From NCBI GenBank assembly GCA_019421925.1, contig JAHZEH010000002.1, positions 16,315 through 32,735 of the forward strand: DNA of 16,421 nucleotides, written 5' to 3'. This stretch comes from Clostridia bacterium (GTDB lineage Bacteria; Bacillota; Clostridia; Christensenellales; CALWSW01). Position 1 is the stretch's first letter, and each line of letters starts with the position of its first letter. Of the stretch, positions 1-7,043 are shown in pieces. Below the pieces are notes generated by a model that worked only from the letters and a program-made list of their open reading frames with translations, was not told where the DNA came from and searched no databases. Position numbers and translations under genes: made by a program.

Positions 1-10
1 TTCATCGCTT

Positions 11-1384
11 TTATTCCGCGTAGAGGGACTCCCTCTCCTTTGAGAGAATTCTCTTGCTTTCCATCCCCTGCTCCCATTTCAGCATGGCTTTTTTCCCGAA
101 GAAAACACGGTAGAGTACCAGGCTGAGCATCAGGCAGATCAGTTCAGAGAGGGCGGGCGCCAGCCAGATCCCCTCCCCGCCCCAGAGGGCGGCCGTCACG
201 GCGAGGGCCAGAGCGCTCAGCGCCATACCCCGGCCGATGGAGATGGTCATAGCCCCGGCCGGGCGCTCCATGGCCGCAAAGAAGCCGGCCAACACCACGT
301 TGAAGCCTAGAAGGAGGAAGGAGAGGGAGAAAGTTCGGAAGGCCGAAGCCCCGTATGCAAATCCTCTCTCCGCCTCATCCATGAAGATGGACATAACCCA
401 ATGCCCGCCGAGCTGGCTGATGCCGAAGGCGACTGCCGCGCAGACCGCGGCGCAGCACAGGGCCATTCTGAGAAGCCTGAAACACTGCTTGTGCTCGCCC
501 TTTCCGCAGTAGAAACTGACCAGGGGCTGCATCCCCTGAGTGATCCCGACCATCGTCATGAGTACCAGGGTGTTAACATAGGAGATGGCGGTATAGGGGG
601 CCAGAGCCCAGTCTCCCACCAGCCCCAGGATGGCCCGGTTGAACAGGAAGATAATCACGCCCGAGGAGAGCTCCGTCACGCAGTCGGCCAGGCCGATGGA
701 CATGATGCGCAGCATCTCCCTGGGCTTGAACCTGAAACGGACAAAGCGCAGGTTGGCGCGCTTTTTCAGGAAGTGGGTCAGGAACACAGCGGCGGTCACC
801 AGCTGGGAGAGTCCGGTGGCAATAGCCGCGCCCCGGAGGCCCCAGCCGAACACCAGGACGAAGAGAGCATCCAGCACGATGTTGGTCACCGCACCCGTGC
901 AGACGCCCAGCGTCGCCAGGGCAGGAAAACCGTCGGTCTTGACGAGCACCTCCAGGGAGTAGGACACCATGAAGAAGCCGTTGAAGCCGATGATGATGCC
1001 CAGATACTCCTTGACGCCGGCGAGCAGCTCGCCCTCCGCACCCAGGAACCGGGCGACCGTGTCCAGGTTGGTCAGGCAGAGCGTTGTGACGACCAGCGAC
1101 ACCACGCTCACCGTCGCAACATTCATGGTGAAGAGCTTGTTCGCCTCCTGCCCGTCGCCCTTGCCCATTGCAATGGACACCACCGTGCTTGTGCCCGTTG
1201 CAAAAAGCAGGGAAATTGCAAAGACCAGGTTGATAAAGGGCATGGAGAGGTTCACTGCGGCCAGGGCCTGGCTGCCCACGCCGTTTGCCACGAAGATGCC
1301 GTCCGCCATGGTGTAAATAGAGAATACCCACATGGAAGCCACAGACGGAATCACGTAGCGGAAAAACTTTTTCCGAAGATTCAT
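11..1384 (-). CDS. MATE family multidrug efflux transporter
   Basis: This 457-residue integral membrane protein has the length and about 12 hydrophobic segments expected of MATE drug/cation antiporters, which export drugs or metabolites using a Na+ or H+ gradient. The N-terminus (YVIPSVASMWVFSIYTMADGIFVANGVGSQALAAVNLSMPF) is the usual MATE first helix pair, and the two halves of the protein look related, as in the family. The ATG start is backed by an AGGAGGAG ribosome binding site 7 nt upstream. It is divergent from a MerR/BmrR-type regulator gene, and its promoter carries a dyad operator with a 19-bp spacer, so drug-induced activation by that regulator is likely. The substrate cannot be read from sequence. 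The family call is firm; drug efflux is inferred from family and neighbour. Confidence 0.93.
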   Translation of the reverse strand: MNLRKKFFRYVIPSVASMWVFSIYTMADGIFVANGVGSQALAAVNLSMPFINLVFAISLLFATGTSTVVSIAMGKGDGQEANKLFTMNVATVSVVSLVVTTLCLTNLDTVARFLGAEGELLAGVKEYLGIIIGFNGFFMVSYSLEVLVKTDGFPALATLGVCTGAVTNIVLDALFVLVFGWGLRGAAIATGLSQLVTAAVFLTHFLKKRANLRFVRFRFKPREMLRIMSIGLADCVTELSSGVIIFLFNRAILGLVGDWALAPYTAISYVNTLVLMTMVGITQGMQPLVSFYCGKGEHKQCFRLLRMALCCAAVCAAVAFGISQLGGHWVMSIFMDEAERGFAYGASAFRTFSLSFLLLGFNVVLAGFFAAMERPAGAMTISIGRGMALSALALAVTAALWGGEGIWLAPALSELICLMLSLVLYRVFFGKKAMLKWEQGMESKRILSKERESLYAE

Positions 1385-1423
1385 TTGCTTTCTCCTCCTA
1401 TCTTCTCTTCATTCTTCCCTTCA

Positions 1424-1454
1424 AGCATAAACCTTGGTATAATACTAAGGTCAA
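1424..1454 (-). promoter_or_regulatory. MerR-type promoter of the MATE gene, 19-bp spacer
   Basis: Read on the minus strand, a -35 box TTGACC (1449-1454) and a -10 box TATGCT (1424-1429) are separated by 19 bp. The 19-bp spacer is too long for normal sigma-70/A recognition but is the hallmark of promoters activated by MerR-family proteins, which distort the DNA to realign the two boxes. It lies 40 bp upstream of the MATE start codon. Confidence 0.8.
1431..1451. promoter_or_regulatory. Dyad operator for the MerR-type regulator
   Basis: Two 10-bp arms, ACCTTGGTAT and ATACTAAGGT, flank a central A at 1441. They are inverted copies with a single mismatch. The dyad fills the spacer of the minus-strand MATE promoter, exactly where MerR-family dimers bind. 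It also covers a perfect TATAAT (1438-1443) on the plus strand, a likely -10 box of the regulator's own gene, which suggests autorepression. No strong plus-strand -35 box is visible at 17 bp. Confidence 0.8.
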
Positions 1455-1495
1455 GAACTCTTTTGCGTATCCAGAAGTTTAGGAGGATCAAACCT

Positions 1496-2314
1496 ATGAA
1501 GGAGTTTTATAAAATCGGGGAGCTGTCCTCCCTCTCCGGGCTGGGACCCGACTCCCTGCGCTACTATGAGGAGCTGGGCATCCTCACCCCCAAGCGCAGC
1601 CCCAAGGGCTACCGGCTCTACAGCATCCAGGAGATCTGGAAGCTCAACGTTCTGATGGAGCTGCGGGAGCTGGATTTCCCCATGAAGGCCATCAAGGACT
1701 ATCTGGACCACCGTACCGTCCAGTCCACACTGGAGCTGTTGGAGGAGGAAAATACCCGTCTGGGGCAGAAGATCGAGGAGCTCCGCGCCCGGCAGGCCAC
1801 CCTCCGCACCCGTCTGGCCGCCCTGCAGAACTGCCTGTTTCCGGAGGGCGAGGAGCGCATCGCGCTGCGAAGGCTCACCCCCCGCAAGATCGTTCGTTTG
1901 AGCGAGAGCGTCATCCGGGATGAGGAGGTGGATTTTCTGCTCTTCAAACTGAAAAACGAGCAGGAGCGCTATCTCCGCAACCTGGATCATTACCACATCG
2001 GCGCCGCCCTCCCTCTCCCCCTGGTGCTGCAGGGCATTTATAACCGCTATAACGCCGTATTCTTCCTGCTGGAGGAGGACGAGGAGGAGTACGACGGGCT
2101 GCTCCCTGCGGGGATGGCCCTGTCCGTGACCTGCCGGGGGAATTATGCCAAGGTCCGCGCCTGGTACCCCCTGCTGCTGGCCGAGGCCGCCCGCCTCCGC
2201 CTGGAACCCGCCGCCGACCCGATGGAGATCTACAGGATCGACATCCATGAGACGGAGGACCCCTCGGAGTATCTCACCGACATACTCCTGCCCGTCCGGA
2301 AGCCCCGCCCCTGA
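1496..2314 (+). CDS. MerR-family regulator with GyrI-like effector domain (BmrR type)
   Basis: This is a 272-residue one-component regulator. Residues 1-70 form the MerR winged helix (FYKIGELSSLSGLGPDSLRYYEELGILTP..GYRLYS). Residues 75-115 form a Glu/Arg/Leu-rich dimerisation coiled coil. The rest fits a GyrI-like small-molecule domain ending in EIYRIDIHETEDPSEYLTDILLPV. This is the BmrR layout, in which bulky hydrophobic drugs bind the C-terminal domain. The ATG is chosen because AGGAGG lies at 1481-1486 with the usual spacing and the protein starts directly at the HTH; the open frame extends much further upstream, but only as antisense to the MATE gene. The likely target is the divergent MATE promoter. 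A LysR gene follows after 45 nt on the same strand and could be partly co-transcribed. Confidence 0.93.
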   Translation: MKEFYKIGELSSLSGLGPDSLRYYEELGILTPKRSPKGYRLYSIQEIWKLNVLMELRELDFPMKAIKDYLDHRTVQSTLELLEEENTRLGQKIEELRARQATLRTRLAALQNCLFPEGEERIALRRLTPRKIVRLSESVIRDEEVDFLLFKLKNEQERYLRNLDHYHIGAALPLPLVLQGIYNRYNAVFFLLEEDEEEYDGLLPAGMALSVTCRGNYAKVRAWYPLLLAEAARLRLEPAADPMEIYRIDIHETEDPSEYLTDILLPVRKPRP

Positions 2315-2359
2315 AAACATCAGCCGTCTATCGTGAGAGGGAAAGGAGATCAGGATTTT

Positions 2360-3259
2360 ATGCTTGAAAAGGAGCTTCACTATTTCCTGGCGCTGGCCCA
2401 GACCCGCAATTTCACCCGGGCCGCCGAAAAGATGTACGTCACTCAGCCCGCCTTCAGCCGCAAGATTGCCGAGCTCGAGGAGGAGACTGGCTGCCAGCTG
2501 ATCGTGCGCAAGACCCGCCCCATTGAGCTGACCCCCGCCGGGGAGATTTTTCTCAAATGGGCTACCGTCCTGGCCGGCGACCTGGAACAGATGGAGGAGG
2601 CAATGGCCAGGGCCCGCCAGGGCATCACCGGCCAGGTGCGCATCGGGTACAACGGCAGCACCCATATGCCCTATGTCGACGCAGGGCTCAAGGCCCTGGA
2701 GGAGCATGCCCCGCAGATCGAGTGTATCGTCAAGCGGGGGGAGCCCCCCAAGCTGGAGCAGCTCCTCCAGGAGGGGGAGCTGGACGGAATTTTCTCCAAT
2801 CTGCCCCATGTCAGCCGGTTCGACTGGATGGACTATATCACAGTGGAGCCCTGCGGCGTCACGGCCCTGCTCAATGCCAAACACCCCCTGTCCGGCGCGC
2901 AGGGGCTGTACCTGTCCCAGATCGCCGGGGAGCCCTATGTGGACTATGAGCGCAAGATGTCGCCCAACGCCCACGATTTCATCTGGGAGGCCTTCCGCCG
3001 GGCGGGTTTTACGCCCAACGTGGCCGTCTGTGTCCAGGACGTGGAAGAGATTGCAGTCATGGTGGCGGCCGACCGGGGCTTTGCCCTCATGTCGGGCTCC
3101 GCAGCCCAGTCCCTGCGCTCCGATAAGCTATGCCCCGTGCCGGTCCTGGACTGCCCAGCAGGCTATGATCTGGTATTCGCCTGGCACCGGGAGCGCATGA
3201 ACCAGAACCTGATCTGTTTCCGCAATGCCATCGCCCTCCTTTCCCAGGACGCAATATAA
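2360..3259 (+). CDS. LysR-family transcriptional regulator
   Basis: The 299-residue protein has the standard LysR architecture and length. An N-terminal winged HTH (residues 1-60, LHYFLALAQTRNFTRAAEKMYVTQPAFSRKIAELEEETGCQL) is followed by a linker helix and a periplasmic-binding-protein-like effector domain (about 88-295). The ATG at 2360 is preferred over the upstream GTG (2333) because GAAAGGAG sits about 11 nt upstream and the HTH starts directly after it. The next gene, 164 bp downstream on the same strand, encodes the two-FMN/FAD lipoprotein reductase and has its own promoter. By position, the regulator may sense the substrate or product of that enzyme. The inducer is unknown. Confidence 0.92.
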   Translation: MLEKELHYFLALAQTRNFTRAAEKMYVTQPAFSRKIAELEEETGCQLIVRKTRPIELTPAGEIFLKWATVLAGDLEQMEEAMARARQGITGQVRIGYNGSTHMPYVDAGLKALEEHAPQIECIVKRGEPPKLEQLLQEGELDGIFSNLPHVSRFDWMDYITVEPCGVTALLNAKHPLSGAQGLYLSQIAGEPYVDYERKMSPNAHDFIWEAFRRAGFTPNVAVCVQDVEEIAVMVAADRGFALMSGSAAQSLRSDKLCPVPVLDCPAGYDLVFAWHRERMNQNLICFRNAIALLSQDAI

Positions 3260-3323
3260 CAAAATTGCTATCATTTCTTGCCGCCCGGCCCGGAATCGTC
3301 CCATTTTTCAGGCCAAAACAGCA

Positions 3324-3353
3324 TTGGACTGGCTTTTCCTCCTGCGCTACACT
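3324..3353 (+). promoter_or_regulatory. Promoter of the flavoprotein reductase gene
   Basis: A -35 box TTGGAC (3324-3329) and a -10 box TACACT (3348-3353) are separated by 18 bp, with transcription expected around 3360, about 60 bp before the start codon. It lies between the LysR gene and the reductase gene, so the reductase can be expressed independently of the regulator gene. Confidence 0.55.
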
Positions 3354-3356
3354 TTA

Positions 3357-3376
3357 ATTGTCACAATTGTGGCAAT
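3357..3376. promoter_or_regulatory. 20-bp near-perfect palindrome at the transcription start (operator candidate)
   Basis: ATTGTCACAATTGTGGCAAT has arms that match as inverted copies in 9 of 10 positions. It begins 3 bp after the -10 box, a location typical of repressor operators. The outer TTGT/GCAA parts loosely recall Rex or CRP/FNR-type sites, and ATTG/CAAT ends are common in LysR sites. The cognate protein is not identified. Confidence 0.6.
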
Positions 3377-3394
3377 CCCGGCGGATGAGCCGGG
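3377..3394 (+). other. Leader hairpin in the reductase 5' UTR
   Basis: CCCGGC (3377-3382) and GCCGGG (3389-3394) form a perfect 6-bp GC stem with a GGATGA loop, starting directly after the palindrome. An A run follows rather than a T run, so it is not an intrinsic terminator on this strand. It may stabilise the mRNA 5' end. Confidence 0.4.
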
Positions 3395-3423
3395 AAAAAC
3401 GCTTGATTCGCGGAGGGAAGAAC

Positions 3424-5865
3424 ATGAAACGATTCGCAACTCTGTTACTGGCGCTGCTCATGGCCGCATCCCTGTGGGCCTGCTCCGCCCAACCCGCCCA
3501 GCAGGAGCCCACGACCGCCCCTGAGACGCCCGCTCCCACGGAGGCCCCGGGTATCTATACCCCCGGCGTCTACACCGGCGAGGCCCAGGGCTTCGGCGGA
3601 AAGGTGACGGTCACCGTCACCGTGGACGCAAACGCGATTGTCTCGGTCGAGGCAGTGGGCGCGGATGAAACTGCTGGCATCGGCTCGAACGCAATTGACC
3701 AGCTCCCCGCAAAGATCGTCGAGGCCCAGTCCACCCAGGTGGACGGCGTCTCCGGCGCCACCCGCAGCAGCGACGCCATCAAGCAGGCTGTAGAGGCCGC
3801 TCTGGCCGCCGCCCGTGGGAAGGAAACCGAACAGGCCGCCATGGCCCCCGGTGTCTATACCGCAGAGGCCAAGGGCTTCAGCCTGGCGGAGCCCCTCCAG
3901 GTTGCCGTCACGGTGACGGAGGACGCCATCACAAACATTGAGGTCAACGCTGACAACGCGGAGACCGAGCCGGTGTTCAACGCCGCGCTCCAGATCATCC
4001 CCCGCATCCTGGAATCCCAATCCCTGGGCGTGGATACCATCACCGGCGCAACGCTGACCTCGGGAGCCATCCGTACGGCGGCAACGGACGCCGTCAAGCA
4101 GGCCCTGGCCGCCGCGGGCAGCTCCGAGAGCGCCGTCTCCGCCTTCCTGGCGGAACCCGCCCGGAGCGATGAAACCGTCTCCATCGAGACGGACATCGTC
4201 GTGGTGGGCATGGGCGCTTCCGGTCTTTCCGCCATGACCAAGGCCTCCGAGACGCTGTCCGCCGCGGGCAAAGAGGTCAACGTCCTCGCCATTGAGAAGC
4301 AGGGCTATTACGGCGGCTGCTCCCTCATGGCCTCCGACTTCTTCGCGGTCAACCCCCAGAAGCACCAGGATAAATACAACGAGGGCAAGGATTTCATGGA
4401 CGCGGACGTCATGCGCCGCATCTGGTTCGAATACACCGAGGGGGACGCCAAGCAGGCCCTCATCGACCTGATGGTGGACAACTCGGGCGAGACGCTGGAC
4501 TGGCTGGAGTTTGACCACGGCTATGAGTTCGCCGAGCAGGCCGTGCAGGGCTTCACGGGCGACGACGCTTTCGCCGGCAAGATCCAGTTCCTGCCCAACG
4601 ACAACGGGGCCACCAACAAGGTCGCCATGCACAAGTATTTCACCAACATGACCGACAGCTTCACCGCCCTGGGCGGCGAGTATATGCTGGAGACCGAGGG
4701 ATACGGCCTGATCTATGACGAGGCCACAGGCGCCGTAACGGGCGTCAAGGCCCGCAGCATGAAGGACGGCACGGAGTATGAGATTCACGCCTCCGCCGTC
4801 ATCCTGGCCTCCGGCGGCTTCGCCGACAGCGCCGAGATGACCACCGAGTATCTCAGCAACGAATACTATCCCCTCAGCGGCGCATGGCAGCGCCTCAACA
4901 CCGGCAACAGCGACGGCAAAATGATCCAGGCCGCCATCGATCTGGGCGCGGGCACCTACAATATCGGCATGCCCCCCATGGTCCATCTCACCGGCGTGCC
5001 CGTCACCCTCACCCAGTTTGAGGATCACGTAGTGGAGGACAAGATCGGCACCATCACCAACCGCACCGCTGTGTGGTCGGAGAACGACGTGCCCAAGTAC
5101 ATGGTCATCTATCCCTACACCCTGGCGGTCAACAAGGCCGGCGAGCGCTTCGCCACCGAGGAGCGCATCGGCTTCCTGGACTCCTGGAAGGCCGGTCCCT
5201 CCTACTTCAGCCTCTGGTCCGCCGATCAGATCGAGGACCTCAAAGCAAACGGCTTTGATACCGCCGCCCTCACCGGCCCCTCTGTGGCCTGGCTGGGCTA
5301 TCGGGACGCCGTCCCCGCCGACTATGTCACCACCCGCGATCATCTGATGGCGCTGGCCATGCCCGACCGGTATGTGACCTGTATGCCTGACGGCACGCCC
5401 ATCACCAGGATCGACGAAATCCTCCAGGCAGGCATGGATGCCGGATTCATCTACAAGGCGGACACCCTCGAGGAGCTGGCCTCCGTCCTGGGCATGGATG
5501 CGGCCACCCTGGCTTCCACTGTTGAGACCTACAACGCCGCCTGCGCGAGCGGGGTGGACGAGGCCTTCGGCAAGAGCGAGAAATATCTGCGTGCCCTGGG
5601 TGAGGGTCCCTACTACGCCGTGACCGGCGCGGCCCACTGCTACAGCACCTGCGGCGCTCTCGATGTAAACGAGCAGCTCCAGGTCCTGAAAGCGGATGGC
5701 GTAACCCCCATTTCCGGCCTCTACGCTGTCGGCACCGACTGCTCCGGTGTGCTCTACAGCGAGAAAAAAGCCTATGTGACCTATGGCGGCGCGGCTCAGG
5801 GCTGGGCTTATACCTCCGGCTATGTCTGCGGCGAACTGGTCGCCAGCCAGATCGCAGCACAATAG
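3424..5865 (+). CDS. Exported lipoprotein reductase with two FMN-binding domains and a fumarate-reductase-like FAD domain
   Basis: The 813-residue protein starts with a lipoprotein signal (lipobox LWAC, Cys20) and a Thr/Pro/Glu-rich linker. Two FMN_bind repeats follow (about 48-130 and 143-232). Each carries a flavinylation-type motif, DGVSGAT (Thr113) and DTITGAT (Thr210), where ApbE normally attaches FMN. From about residue 255 there is an FAD_binding_2 domain of the fumarate reductase/urocanate reductase family, with VGMGASG (262-267) and NKAGERFATEER (570-581). Family enzymes reduce alkenoate-like acceptors in anaerobic respiration. His738 (AAHCYSTCG) fits the family active site, but the usual substrate arginine in an NRLGGN-like motif is replaced by YSEKKAY (778-784), so the acceptor is probably not fumarate. 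The ATG follows GGAGGGAAG; upstream in-frame codons precede the promoter. It was likely regulated with the adjacent LysR. No apbE or membrane electron donor gene is in the window. Confidence 0.9.
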   Translation: MKRFATLLLALLMAASLWACSAQPAQQEPTTAPETPAPTEAPGIYTPGVYTGEAQGFGGKVTVTVTVDANAIVSVEAVGADETAGIGSNAIDQLPAKIVEAQSTQVDGVSGATRSSDAIKQAVEAALAAARGKETEQAAMAPGVYTAEAKGFSLAEPLQVAVTVTEDAITNIEVNADNAETEPVFNAALQIIPRILESQSLGVDTITGATLTSGAIRTAATDAVKQALAAAGSSESAVSAFLAEPARSDETVSIETDIVVVGMGASGLSAMTKASETLSAAGKEVNVLAIEKQGYYGGCSLMASDFFAVNPQKHQDKYNEGKDFMDADVMRRIWFEYTEGDAKQALIDLMVDNSGETLDWLEFDHGYEFAEQAVQGFTGDDAFAGKIQFLPNDNGATNKVAMHKYFTNMTDSFTALGGEYMLETEGYGLIYDEATGAVTGVKARSMKDGTEYEIHASAVILASGGFADSAEMTTEYLSNEYYPLSGAWQRLNTGNSDGKMIQAAIDLGAGTYNIGMPPMVHLTGVPVTLTQFEDHVVEDKIGTITNRTAVWSENDVPKYMVIYPYTLAVNKAGERFATEERIGFLDSWKAGPSYFSLWSADQIEDLKANGFDTAALTGPSVAWLGYRDAVPADYVTTRDHLMALAMPDRYVTCMPDGTPITRIDEILQAGMDAGFIYKADTLEELASVLGMDAATLASTVETYNAACASGVDEAFGKSEKYLRALGEGPYYAVTGAAHCYSTCGALDVNEQLQVLKADGVTPISGLYAVGTDCSGVLYSEKKAYVTYGGAAQGWAYTSGYVCGELVASQIAAQ

Positions 5866-5931
5866 CCGGTTTGCGGGGATTCGCCTCCGCAAGCCCGCCG
5901 TAAATTCCCATTATTCATGAAGGCAAAGCAT

Positions 5932-5975
5932 GAAAGAAGGGGGCTTCCCGATTTTTCGGGAAGCCCCCTTCTTTC
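5932..5975. terminator. 20-bp perfect hairpin, likely bidirectional terminator
   Basis: The arms 5932-5951 and 5956-5975 are perfectly complementary over 20 bp around a TTTT loop, with a GC-rich core (GGGGGCTTCCCG). It lies between two convergent genes. No clean T tract follows the stem on either strand; instead GAAAGAA/TTCTTTC forms the stem base. Its position and stability still make termination the best reading. A weaker hairpin (TTGCGG/CCGCAA, 5871-5892) precedes it. Confidence 0.75.
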
Positions 5976-6005
5976 AGTGATATCGGAGAGCAGGGAAAAG
6001 TTTTC

Positions 6006-6845
6006 TCAAAATGTCCCGCCCTGCTTATCATCCGCTTTCTTCCGCACCGGTACCCACACCTCAAATCGGGCATTTCGGGGGTCGGGCGTCAGATATACCT
6101 CGATATCCGGCGCATTGGCGTATTCATAACCCGAGCAGGGCAGCCACTCCGTAACAATCCTTTTTTCAAGCTCCTGGATACCTCCGGGCATGGGCCCTTC
6201 CCCCGGAAAGACTGCCCAGGTACAGGCGGGCACCTGGTATTCCTCAAAGCCCGTCCCCTCCGCCGGCTGGTTGCTGGCCACGGCAATGAAGTAGGCCCAT
6301 GCCTCCTCCATGCAGGCGCTCACACCCAGGATTCCGGCGGGCTGTCCGTCCATCAGGGGGCATAGCTTCTCTATTATGCCCTCCTCCGCCGCCCTCTGCC
6401 ACAGTCCCGGCACCACCTGGAAGCTCTGTTCAATTTCCTTGGGCAAAGGGGCGCTCAGGCCCACAATGCGGAAAGCCTCCAAATTCTCAATTCTGTAATT
6501 CATCTCTGCTTCTCCTTTGACGGTTATGCGAAAGCTGATGCGTGGATAGGCCGTGAGTTTCACACCCTTCTCCCGGGCTCTGGAGGGCGGCGTCCCATGG
6601 ACGCTCTGGAAGGCCCGGTTGAAAGCGGTCGGTGAGTCGTAGCCATAGCGCAGGGCCAGATCCACGATCCTCTCCTCCCCGCTTTGCAGCGCAAATGCCG
6701 CCGCTGTCATGCGCCTGCGGCGGATGTACGCCCCCAGCGGGATGCCCGCAATATAGGAGAACATCCGCTGAAAGTGGAAGGTGGAGCAGCAGGCGATGCG
6801 CGCCGCCGTCTCATACTCGATCTCCCCCTCCAGATTGTCCTCCAC
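6006..6845 (-). CDS. AraC-family regulator with GyrI-like domain, N-terminus cut by an in-frame stop
   Basis: The intact frame gives 279 residues from a GTG. Residues 1-95 carry two AraC helix-turn-helix motifs (ARIACCSTFHFQRMFSYIAGIPLGAYIRRRRM and IVDLALRYGYDSPTAFNRAFQSVHGTPPS). From about residue 116 comes a GyrI-like effector domain ending in IEVYLTPDPRNARFEVWVPVRKK. Related proteins normally begin with a MEWLQKLN-type helix. That helix is encoded just upstream (6846-6884) from an ATG with a good ribosome binding site, but a TAG at 6858-6860 interrupts it at codon 9. A functional product would need reinitiation at GTG 6845, without a dedicated ribosome binding site and lacking part of the first helix, or suppression. 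It may be a fresh pseudogene. It is convergent with the reductase gene and has no obvious target alongside. Confidence 0.75.
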   Translation of the reverse strand: MEDNLEGEIEYETAARIACCSTFHFQRMFSYIAGIPLGAYIRRRRMTAAAFALQSGEERIVDLALRYGYDSPTAFNRAFQSVHGTPPSRAREKGVKLTAYPRISFRITVKGEAEMNYRIENLEAFRIVGLSAPLPKEIEQSFQVVPGLWQRAAEEGIIEKLCPLMDGQPAGILGVSACMEEAWAYFIAVASNQPAEGTGFEEYQVPACTWAVFPGEGPMPGGIQELEKRIVTEWLPCSGYEYANAPDIEVYLTPDPRNARFEVWVPVRKKADDKQGGTF

Positions 6846-6884
6846 ACAGTCCAGCGCCTAGTTGAACTTCTGCAGCCATTCCAT
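6846..6884 (-). pseudogene. Original 5' end of the AraC gene with amber codon
   Basis: Read on the minus strand, GAGGAAACGCAT leads into ATG (6884-6882), then codons for E-W-L-Q-K-F-N, TAG (6860-6858), A-L-D-C and directly into V-E-D-N-L of the downstream frame. Codon 9 is normally Gln in this family as I recall it, so a single CAG-to-TAG change would explain the stop. The intact ribosome binding site and reading frame on both sides argue for a recent nonsense mutation, a sequencing error or programmed recoding. Confidence 0.7.
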
Positions 6885-7043
6885 ATGCGTTTCCTCGCTT
6901 TCACTCCATATTCTAACAGGCCGGTCCTCTCCGCTCCTCTCTTTCCCTGCCCGATAAAGCGAAGCGCACCCGTTGTCCGTATCATACCAGAAAAAAAGGC
7001 GCACAATAACTGGGAAAAATTCTTTTCAGAGGGAGGTACTCCA

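Noticed and set aside
401..1495. Long upstream extension of the MerR reading frame
   Set aside because: It runs antisense through the MATE gene and has no domain; the MerR HTH begins at the ATG at 1496 with a proper ribosome binding site.
3445..5892. 815-residue open frame on the minus strand, opposite the reductase gene
   Set aside because: It is exactly antisense to a gene with clear signal peptide, FMN and FAD motifs. Its Gly/His/Val-rich translation is typical of GC-rich shadow frames, and it has no supported start.
5871..5892. Small hairpin TTGCGG/CCGCAA after the reductase stop codon
   Set aside because: The stem is only 6 bp with no T tract; the 20-bp hairpin just downstream is the better terminator.
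6684..7043. Upstream extension of the ABC ATPase frame
   Set aside because: It overlaps the AraC gene in antisense; the TTG at 7044 has a strong ribosome binding site and gives the normal Wzt N-terminus.
6885..7043. Promoter search between the AraC gene and the ABC ATPase gene
   Set aside because: TTGTCC (6973-6978) and TATCAT (6980-6985) exist but do not form a pair at acceptable spacing, so no promoter is called.
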